A program made the position numbers and the translations under genes. A stretch of DNA of 38,956 nt from JAJYSO01 sp964451785 (GTDB lineage Bacteria; Bacteroidota; Bacteroidia; Flavobacteriales; Flavobacteriaceae), in the NCBI GenBank assembly GCA_964451785.1, contig CAYVJG010000029.1, positions 1 through 38,956 of the forward strand, read 5' to 3'. How positions within the stretch are numbered: the stretch's first letter is position 1; every line of letters starts with the position of its first letter. Positions 1 to 5,996 of this stretch are shown piece by piece. The notes beneath the pieces are model-generated. The model saw only the letters and a program-made list of their open reading frames with translations, was not told the origin of the DNA and ran no database searches.

Positions 1-73
1 TTGTTAGACCAAGCGTTTAAAGGGAAATTATAATTGATAATGAAGAATTGATAATGATGGATTATCCATTAAA

Positions 74-121
74 AATCTTGCGCTCTTTGCGTGAAAACTT
101 GGCGTTCTTTGCGTGAAATAG
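74..121. repeat. Imperfect tandem repeat, two ~20-bp units
   Basis: Two adjacent units read TGCGCTCTTTGCGTGAAAA and TGGCGTTCTTTGCGTGAAAT and share the core TTCTTTGCGTGAAA or a one-base variant. They lie in the gene-free stretch 1-306, which begins with A/T-rich repeats of the type TTGATAATGA (two near copies in positions 33-58). I see no convincing gene here; a 70-codon open frame at 91-303 runs through the repeats and looks like chance. Confidence 0.6.
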
Positions 122-222
122 AATGCGATGTCTTGAGGGAGCCGAAGGGAAGGATTTTTTATTTTTCACTTTTCGTTTTTCATTCAAAAGCTTGTTGGAT
201 CGGGCTTTTAAGAGAGATTGTA

Positions 223-290
223 AAGACAATTAAAGCTTTATGGGTAGAAAAACTTATGAATGTAATAATAACATATATGTTAATTGTCTT
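223..290. promoter_or_regulatory. 11-bp perfect inverted repeat upstream of the toxin gene (candidate operator)
   Basis: The arms are AAGACAATTAA (223-233) and TTAATTGTCTT (280-290), separated by 46 bases. The right arm ends 16 bases before the toxin start codon at 307. XRE-type antitoxins commonly bind inverted repeats in their own promoters, so these arms are a reasonable candidate operator. The wide spacing would require looping or two separate half-site dimers. I do not see a clear TAnnTTTG box between the arms. Confidence 0.35.
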
Positions 291-306
291 GGTTAAAAAA
301 TAGATT

Positions 307-834
307 ATGTCTAATTTTGTACTTGAAATATTTGATGATGAAGGTGAAGAATGTTCTTTTTATACCGTTAAAAGACTGGATGAAGATATTTCTGAAACAG
401 AAAAGTTTTTCGCCAAATATATTCAAGATGAAAGACTGAAACCTTATGTGGAAGAGATTGCAATCTTACTCTCAATAGTAATTGGAGAAAAATATGGCGC
501 TCGTGATGAATATTTTAGAGATGAAAGACAAGCTCAGGCATTACCTCCGAATCCTAAAATAAAAAAGAATATAGTTGAGATAAGTATTTACCCAAATTCA
601 CCATTGCGGTTATACTGCCTGAAATTATCTAATGCTTGTGTAGTGCTATTTAATGGAGGGGAGAAAACGAGCCAGACAGCGCAAGAAGGTAAAACGAGTA
701 TGAGTTTCTATGAAGCAAATGGATATGCAGAAAAAATATTAGGCGCCTTAAATTCATCAATCAAATTGACAGCAGACGAAAAATCAATTGTGGATTATTA
801 TGAATCAGATGATATTTCTGATATCATTTTGTAA
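307..834 (+). CDS. HigB/RelE-like toxin of a putative toxin-antitoxin-chaperone module
   Basis: This 175-residue protein has a C-terminal half that reads like the HigB/gp49 group of the RelE/ParE superfamily, whose members are usually ribosome-dependent mRNA interferases. The segment SPLRLYCLKLSNACVVLF (about 98-115) is followed by NGGEKTSQTAQ (116-126) and a helix with EANGYAEKI (136-144). This matches the family pattern of a core beta strand with a basic residue, a hydrophobic strand, a K/T-rich turn and a closing helix. The N-terminal ~90 residues are extra compared with the usual ~110-residue HigB. The gene is first in a tight operon, nine bases ahead of an XRE antitoxin gene. Toxin-first order is typical of higBA. 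The fold call is by eye; toxicity is inferred from context. Confidence 0.65.
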   Translation: MSNFVLEIFDDEGEECSFYTVKRLDEDISETEKFFAKYIQDERLKPYVEEIAILLSIVIGEKYGARDEYFRDERQAQALPPNPKIKKNIVEISIYPNSPLRLYCLKLSNACVVLFNGGEKTSQTAQEGKTSMSFYEANGYAEKILGALNSSIKLTADEKSIVDYYESDDISDIIL

Positions 835-843
835 AAGAATAAT

Positions 844-1302
844 ATGCGTAATAAACTTCTTCAACAAATATTAGACGAAACCCCCAAGGAAACTAAAATC
901 TTTGTAGAAAAATATGGAGATTTGGTAGTTCGTATCAACGAAATATTGAAAGAAAAATCCTTGAATCAAAAGGGGTTTGCCGAAAGAATGGGGCAAAAGC
1001 CTTCTGCTATAAGTCGATGGCTTAGTGGTTCAGGAAATCTTACGCTGCGTACTATTGCTAAAATGGAAGCTGAACTTGGAGTAGATCTGATTCAAATTTC
1101 AAAAACTACCGGTTTCAATTCTGCTGTAAAATCCATTGAAATTCAAAATCCAATTACTAAAACCCGGGATAAAAAAGGAAATAAAGGGGTTATTCTGAAA
1201 AGCCAACCGAAGTCGGTTTCTTTCCCTTTAAAACCGGAAAAGGATGCACAAACTGAATTATTTGTAAATAAACGCCGTGCTCAAAAACAGTTAGTAGCGT
1301 GA
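844..1302 (+). CDS. XRE-family helix-turn-helix antitoxin (HigA-like) with long C-terminal tail
   Basis: This 152-residue protein has a Cro/C1-type helix-turn-helix at about residues 28-83. The segments NQKGFAERMGQKPSAISRWL (41-60) and NLTLRTIAKMEAELGV (65-80) are the two recognisable parts. After the DNA-binding domain comes an unusually long (~70 residues), lysine-rich, probably disordered tail (85-152) with a hydrophobic patch VSFPL. In known toxin-antitoxin-chaperone systems the antitoxin carries a C-terminal chaperone-addiction segment, and this tail is a candidate for that role. The gene follows the toxin by nine bases. Its TGA stop overlaps the GTG start of the SecB-like gene by four bases, which implies translational coupling. 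It probably represses its own operon. Confidence 0.75.
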   Translation: MRNKLLQQILDETPKETKIFVEKYGDLVVRINEILKEKSLNQKGFAERMGQKPSAISRWLSGSGNLTLRTIAKMEAELGVDLIQISKTTGFNSAVKSIEIQNPITKTRDKKGNKGVILKSQPKSVSFPLKPEKDAQTELFVNKRRAQKQLVA

Positions 1303-1748
1303 AAAAGAAAGAACAAAGTTTACCGATTGGTTTTCAATTAGCCCGAATTGATACAGAGCAATTTGCTATTCTGGAGGAAGTCTATAACCCGGAATCAGAG
1401 ACGAGTATTAATGTAGGCCTTCAATTTTCCGCCCACCCGCAAAAAAAAGGAATAGGGGTGCATTTCGGGATTCAGTTTAAGCATAAAAATGAGTTTTTTT
1501 TATTGCTTAAAACAGCTTGTTATTTTAAAATCGACCCCGATAACTGGGGTTCCTTGGTGAATGATAAAGAAGAGTCTATTACTTTGCCTAAAGGCTTTGC
1601 GGCGCATCTTAGTGTTATTACAGTAGGTACAACTCGAGGTATCTTGTATGAAAAGCTTAAAGAAGAACCTCTATTTAATCAATTTATTTTACCGACTATA
1701 AATGTGAGTCGAATTGTAGAGGAAGATGTTGAATTGGAAATAGCCTGA
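1299..1748 (+). CDS. SecB-like chaperone, third gene of putative TAC module
   Basis: This 149-residue protein starts at GTG inside the antitoxin stop codon (GTGA overlap, 1299-1302). No ATG fits as well, and the overlap is itself support for the start. The sequence suggests a SecB fold: an N-terminal beta-rich region with alternating hydrophobic residues (12-80), then LPKGFAAHLSVITVGTTRGI (96-115), and finally a closing FILPTINVSRI (129-139). That last part corresponds to the SecB segment with a helix, a conserved R-G and the pattern LxPxN. A SecB-like gene downstream of a HigBA pair is the hallmark of toxin-antitoxin-chaperone systems, such as the Mycobacterium tuberculosis HigB-HigA-SecB-like locus. 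In those systems the chaperone protects the antitoxin. The assignment is from pattern only; a different beta-rich fold remains possible. Confidence 0.6.
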   Translation: MKKKEQSLPIGFQLARIDTEQFAILEEVYNPESETSINVGLQFSAHPQKKGIGVHFGIQFKHKNEFFLLLKTACYFKIDPDNWGSLVNDKEESITLPKGFAAHLSVITVGTTRGILYEKLKEEPLFNQFILPTINVSRIVEEDVELEIA

Positions 1749-2000
1749 TATAATTTGAGATGATAAGCAATTTGCTTTTATAAATTAAATGTTCTCTTCT
1801 TATACTTGAAAAATCTGTTTTTGTGCTGCATTTGGTGTTGTTAGGTGCAGATTTGTACCTTTTTATTTAATGGTTTTGTTCAATAGTTCACTTGCTCATA
1901 AATTACTAGATTATACAGTTGGGGTTTACTATAAAAAGGTAAGCAAATCATTAAAAAATGAATCGAGCCCATAGCATTTGGACAATTGGCAAACAATATT

Positions 2001-3293
2001 ATGAGTAAAAACAGAAAAGTATTTTTAATGGGTGCGGGAGCCGCCTTAGACTGGTGTAGTGCACCAAGTACAAAGTTGCTTACTGATGTTATTCGTAAAT
2101 CAGGATTTAAAAATGCTCAAGATGAATATGTGACGGAGAAGATTTTTCAGTGGCTTTGGATAAAGAATGAAAAAGAAAATCGACCTGAACCTAATTTTGA
2201 AACCATTTTAAGTGCCCTCGAAGATTTTTTACAATTTTGGAGCAGAGGCGATAATGATTGGCCTGGGGGATTGCATTATTTTATCAATAAAAAAGATAAA
2301 AAATGGCGAGATTTTATTGATCTCGAGAAGAATCAAAAATTAAAAGAAAAAGGAAATTTACTTAAAGTAGTTATCCCTGGAGATGTAAGTTTAACTGCAT
2401 TTGGCTCAATAAAAAACGGAGAGCACCCAAATGCAAAATATTTTGAATTATTGCTAATCGATTTGTTTCAAGTGATAAGTGCGAAAATTTCAAACTATTC
2501 CTTTTATACAAAATCCAATAAGGGATTTTATGATTGTAAATGCAATAAAGAAATTAACCAATTAGTGCAGTCGTATATAAAACGAGAGAGTAAAAACAAC
2601 TTGCTTAGAATGTATTCGCTGAACTATGACAAGATTTTACAAGTGCTATTTGAAAAAGAAAATATCCCAGTAATTCAAGGCTTCGAAACTAACGGGAAAA
2701 ATGTCATTAGTCGTTTAGATTTAGACGGAGCGAAACCTTCTCCGAAATCAGTATTATTTGAACGCGACAAACATTGTATTTACCATTTACACGGCAGTGC
2801 AAATTGGAAAATAGATGCATACAATAATAATGGAATAGAGGCTTATGAATATCGATTATTGGGGTTTGAAAAGTATAATAACAATAGTGCCAATATGGGT
2901 CTGAAAATAGAACAGGGAAAACCTTTGTTTTTAACCAATATTGTAACCGGATATCAAAAAACGCAACGGACGAGTTTATCGCCATTGCGACAAATGATGA
3001 GCGCTTTTGATATGGATTGTTATACCGCCGATGAGCTGATTATTATAGGCTATTCCTTTGGAGATGAACATATTAATGATATTATTCGTCAAGCCAAAAA
3101 GGTGAATACCGAACTTAAAATCAAAATAGTTGATCCTAGCTTTGATATTGGCTATTTTGGATTGGAATTAGCCTCAAATTGGGGAAGGTATAATAATTTT
3201 ATATTTAAATCTATAGGTGACAATATTTTAAAAAGTGAACAATATAACGTTGAAGTTTATAAAGTTGGTTTTAAGCAATTTTTAAACAGATAA
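2001..3293 (+). CDS. SIR2-like domain protein, candidate NAD-depleting defence effector
   Basis: From the ATG at 2001 this encodes 430 residues; an in-frame TTG at 1986 is a weaker alternative. The N-terminus FLMGAGAALDW (8-18) is a Rossmann-type glycine loop of the SIR2 superfamily. Further on are SLNYD (206-210), YHLHGSANW (261-269) and IIIGYSFGDEHINDII (347-362). These are the landmarks of the SIR2-like families found in anti-phage proteins such as ThsA and the SIR2 halves of defence pairs. The Asn of LNYD and the His of HLHG, the residues needed for NAD hydrolysis, are both present. There is no signal peptide or membrane segment. The gene is A/T-rich, lies 252 bases after the TAC-like operon on the same strand, and has no obvious partner ATPase or kinase. 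Defence function is inferred. Confidence 0.7.
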   Translation: MSKNRKVFLMGAGAALDWCSAPSTKLLTDVIRKSGFKNAQDEYVTEKIFQWLWIKNEKENRPEPNFETILSALEDFLQFWSRGDNDWPGGLHYFINKKDKKWRDFIDLEKNQKLKEKGNLLKVVIPGDVSLTAFGSIKNGEHPNAKYFELLLIDLFQVISAKISNYSFYTKSNKGFYDCKCNKEINQLVQSYIKRESKNNLLRMYSLNYDKILQVLFEKENIPVIQGFETNGKNVISRLDLDGAKPSPKSVLFERDKHCIYHLHGSANWKIDAYNNNGIEAYEYRLLGFEKYNNNSANMGLKIEQGKPLFLTNIVTGYQKTQRTSLSPLRQMMSAFDMDCYTADELIIIGYSFGDEHINDIIRQAKKVNTELKIKIVDPSFDIGYFGLELASNWGRYNNFIFKSIGDNILKSEQYNVEVYKVGFKQFLNR

Positions 3294-3486
3294 AAGACAG
3301 AACAGATCGAAAATACTGAAGGCAAAACACCCAACCCGAGCAATTAGTATAAAACCTTGCATAGACTTATGTTCTTAATCACGAGCTCTGCCATTTGATC
3401 CATAAAAACCACTCCAAATCTTTTTTTGCTTTACAAACCAAAGCAATGCCTGATTGGAAAAAATGAAAAGTGAAGTTGAATAAACT

Positions 3487-4707
3487 CTAATCCTTCAAGC
3501 CTTTACGTACGGCTTTAATAAATTTCCAACGTTGTTCAGATAACGCTTGCGAAGTCGCTTTAGGCCAGGCTGCAATTTGGGCAATAACGAGTTTTTCTTT
3601 GGGATTAATGTAAATCAGCTGTCCAAAAATACCCACAGCAGCATAGCTACCATCGGCAAACACCCACCATAAATAACCATAGCCGTTGTCTTGGTTGTCA
3701 ATGGTATAAAGTTTTTTGGTGGCGTGCGTCAGCCATTCTTTGACAAAAATAGATTTGCCGTTAATTTTTCCGTGACTCAGCATCAACTGCCCCAGTCGGG
3801 CATAATCGCGAAGACTGACTGAAAGTCCGCTGCCACCAATGTTTAAACCGCTGCATTCATCAGCCAACCAATAGGCGTTTTGCTGCATTCCCATAGGTTG
3901 CCAAATTTTCTCAGAAAGGTATTGGGCCAGTGTTTTGTGCGTGGCTTTTTGAACTAGAATGCCGGCCAAATCGATTTCTCCGGTGCTGTAATGCCAAGGA
4001 TGCTTTCCGTTTTGTAAAGGTTTTATCGACTTAATGTAGGTTAAAATATGTGATTCATCTCCTCGGCAAGGCGCTAGGTACATTTGGGCGACATCAGATT
4101 TTGGGTCGGCATAATCTTCATTCCAATCCATTCCTGAGGTCATTGTGATGAGCTGTCTGATGGTAACTTTTCCATAAGCATAACCCCGAAGTTCAGGAAT
4201 GTATTTTTGTAGTGGGTCATCTAAGCTTTTGATATAGCCGTCTTTTAAAGCCGCACCTATCAACATAGATGTAACAGATTTTGCTACCGAAAAGGAAGTC
4301 CATAAAGTGTGGCGCGTCGCATTTTTGCCGTAACGTTCAAGACGTATTTTTCCATTTTGCAGCACAATAATGCCTTCAATATGGTTAGCGGTCATATACG
4401 ATTGTAGCGTAGTGTTGTCCTTCCATTGAGGAGTGATAGGGGTTCCTTCTTTTAAGGAATAACGATGCGTGCCTGCAGCCACTAATTTACTAGGAAAAAT
4501 TTTATGCATTAGTGGAAAGCGGCGCTCTTTTTCCGCTTGATTCCAAAAGAGTAAACTTTCTAATTTTTGTCCCATAGTTTCTCCCGAAATACGTGCTCGT
4601 ATTTCGCGTATAGCCAATGAATCAGTTGATTTAAGCTCAACTTCTTGACTGTAAATCGTGTAAAAACTGAAAAAGAGCAGGCATAAAAGGAATAAACTGT
4701 AGCGCAT
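3487..4707 (-). CDS. Secreted serine hydrolase, beta-lactamase/DD-peptidase superfamily
   Basis: This 406-residue protein has a clear Sec signal peptide (residues 1-20, hydrophobic core LFLLCLLFFSF, ending YSQ). The beta-lactamase-related domain (about 100-395) shows the nucleophile motif SVAK (140-143) within WTSFSVAKSVTSMLIGAAL, and a Tyr-Ser-Thr at 240-242 in the place of the usual Tyr-x-Asn. The C-terminal GIFGQLIYINP takes the position of the third active-site strand. This family includes class C beta-lactamase relatives, esterases and 6-aminohexanoate-dimer hydrolase-like enzymes, so the substrate is not known. It is likely periplasmic. It is a single gene, flanked by a defence-like gene on the other strand and by repeats. 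The hydrolase class is secure; a penicillin-degrading role is not implied. Confidence 0.85.
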   Translation of the reverse strand: MRYSLFLLCLLFFSFYTIYSQEVELKSTDSLAIREIRARISGETMGQKLESLLFWNQAEKERRFPLMHKIFPSKLVAAGTHRYSLKEGTPITPQWKDNTTLQSYMTANHIEGIIVLQNGKIRLERYGKNATRHTLWTSFSVAKSVTSMLIGAALKDGYIKSLDDPLQKYIPELRGYAYGKVTIRQLITMTSGMDWNEDYADPKSDVAQMYLAPCRGDESHILTYIKSIKPLQNGKHPWHYSTGEIDLAGILVQKATHKTLAQYLSEKIWQPMGMQQNAYWLADECSGLNIGGSGLSVSLRDYARLGQLMLSHGKINGKSIFVKEWLTHATKKLYTIDNQDNGYGYLWWVFADGSYAAVGIFGQLIYINPKEKLVIAQIAAWPKATSQALSEQRWKFIKAVRKGLKD

Positions 4708-4739
4708 AACGGATGTATTTTAGGCGAAAGTAATTACTC

Positions 4740-5110
4740 AAGTTTCGGAGTTATTCTACTATGATTTTTAGTGTTGAACTACTTCGTAGTTCCGTAAAAT
4801 ATGGTAACCTCAACGCCCCGAGTTGCACTCGGGGTTATTCATATTCAACCATTATAGGATTGGTTGTAACTATAAACAGAAGTGTTTTTTAAAAGGTCGA
4901 AGATCTTTAATGTGATAAACCCTGTACAAACGAAGTGCAGTACGGGGTAAAGTAAGTCTGCCCTTACTGAACCCCGAAGGGTGTTCAATACCAAAGGAAG
5001 TGTGCAGGTTGTTATGAGTTGTAAATTGAGATATATAGTTGACACCAAATAAATCACATAGTGTTGCATATCCCAATAAATTATTCACTAACATTCCATT
5101 TGTTGTCACC
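4740..5110. repeat. Palindromic repeat block (diverged copy of the 35.5-kb repeat, opposite orientation)
   Basis: The gene-free stretch 4708-5179 is built from palindromic pieces. GAACTAC-ttc-GTAGTTC lies at 4776-4792 and CCCCGAG-ttgca-CTCGGGG at 4816-4834, and an imperfect palindrome TGAACCCCGAAGGGTGTTCA lies at 4968-4987. Read on the minus strand, 4987-4967 (GAACaCCCTTCGGGGTTCaG) and 4935-4891 (CTTCGTTTGTACAGGGTTTA and onward) match, in the same order, the plus-strand block at 35550-35640. Both places therefore carry members of one repeat family in opposite orientations. Two overlapping open frames here (4845-5109) follow the repeat and are not believed to be genes. Confidence 0.65.
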
Positions 5111-5179
5111 TCCGAAACTTTAGTAAAATTATAAATCCATTGTGAAACTATAATAAACGCGTTTCAATCTTCCACAGTT

Positions 5180-5842
5180 TTAAAAAGGAGAAGAATTATC
5201 AGCAGAAACGTAAATCGACTTGTAATCTTCAATCACTTTGTTAGCAAGACTGTAATCTTGATTTTTAGAATGTTTGCTTTTGTAAGCTACACAGTAAATA
5301 CTGGCAGAATGAGCCGCTTTTATGCCATTGGTAGAATCTTCAATGACGATGCAGTTGGCGCGAGCTTCATTTGCTTTTTGTGCGGCGAGTTCAAAAATTT
5401 CAGGATGCGGTTTAGAGGCGGTTAATTCTGCGCCACTAATCTTTCCGATAAAATATTGATCGAGGCCGAAACGTTCAAAAACCCAATTAATCGTATTGCG
5501 ACTAGCCGATGAAGCCAACACCATTTTAATGCCGTGTTGATGATAGTTTTTGATTAAATCGAGTACCCCGGGAATCAAATCGAAATCAGGATCGTTGTCA
5601 AAAAGGTCTTTAAAGCGTTCTCGTTTTTTGTCTATTAGGGTTTGTGGATTTTCATTAAGATTAAAATGAGCCACTAATTCTTGGCAAACCTTAAGGGTTG
5701 CTTTTCCGGTAAATGAATCGTAGAGAGGCTGGTCAACTTCTAATCCAAAGTGATCAAACATTTCAAAATAGGCTTTACGATGCAGTGGTTCAGTATCCAC
5801 AATTACACCATCCATATCAAACAAAGCCGCTTTAAAAGTCAT
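5180..5842 (-). CDS. HAD-superfamily phosphatase / beta-phosphoglucomutase-like
   Basis: This 220-residue haloacid dehalogenase-type hydrolase has all four motifs. Motif I is DMDGVIVDTEP (9-19) with the nucleophile Asp9 and acid/base Asp11. Motif II is the Ser of LASSAS (near 110), motif III the Lys of SKPHPEIF, and motif IV the pair in VIEDSTNGIKAA. The cap lies between motifs I and II, which is subclass I, as in beta-phosphoglucomutase and many sugar-phosphate phosphatases. The substrate cannot be read from the sequence. It is a cytosolic protein in a monocistronic context, with a TACATTTG promoter box about 25 bases upstream on the minus strand (5867-5874). Confidence 0.85.
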   Translation of the reverse strand: MTFKAALFDMDGVIVDTEPLHRKAYFEMFDHFGLEVDQPLYDSFTGKATLKVCQELVAHFNLNENPQTLIDKKRERFKDLFDNDPDFDLIPGVLDLIKNYHQHGIKMVLASSASRNTINWVFERFGLDQYFIGKISGAELTASKPHPEIFELAAQKANEARANCIVIEDSTNGIKAAHSASIYCVAYKSKHSKNQDYSLANKVIEDYKSIYVSADNSSPF

Positions 5843-5866
5843 AAAATGAGGTTTAAATTATAGCTG

Positions 5867-5874
5867 CAAATGTA
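5867..5874 (-). promoter_or_regulatory. Bacteroidota-type -7 box (TACATTTG) for the HAD gene
   Basis: TACATTTG on the minus strand fits TAnnTTTG and lies 25 bases ahead of the HAD start at 5842. I see no TTG at the expected upstream distance, so only the -7 half supports it. Confidence 0.4.
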
Positions 5875-5939
5875 AGCGATTAAAATTTATTTATGTCTTG
5901 ATGTTGATTATAGTAGGAGAGTTGCTTTTAAGGGGTATA

Positions 5940-5981
5940 ACTGACAGGTTTGAATAGTCATCAATAAGCAAACCTGTCAGT
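5940..5981. repeat. 13-bp perfect hairpin ACTGACAGGTTTG / CAAACCTGTCAGT
   Basis: The arms are 5940-5952 and 5969-5981 with a 16-base loop. The hairpin sits 15 bases past the fadE stop codon, so it may end the beta-oxidation operon. However, the T-rich run (TTTTGTTTT) is on the plus-strand side, not on the side fadE transcription would need. The half CAAACCTGTCAG recurs at 35836-35847, which suggests a dispersed palindromic motif as well as, or instead of, a terminator. Confidence 0.5.
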
Positions 5982-5996
5982 TTTGTTTTCTAAGAA

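Noticed and set aside
91..303. 70-codon open frame at the left end
   Set aside because: It runs through direct repeats and an inverted repeat, has no recognisable domain, and its composition does not look coding.
3487..4707. A true antibiotic-resistance beta-lactamase
   Set aside because: Only the general SxxK/Y fold motifs are present. The third motif and context match the broad serine-hydrolase group rather than a resistance enzyme.
4845..5109. Two overlapping minus-strand open frames of 74 and 79 codons
   Set aside because: They lie in the palindromic repeat block. The similarity of their translation to that of the 35.5-kb block is explained by DNA-level repetition.
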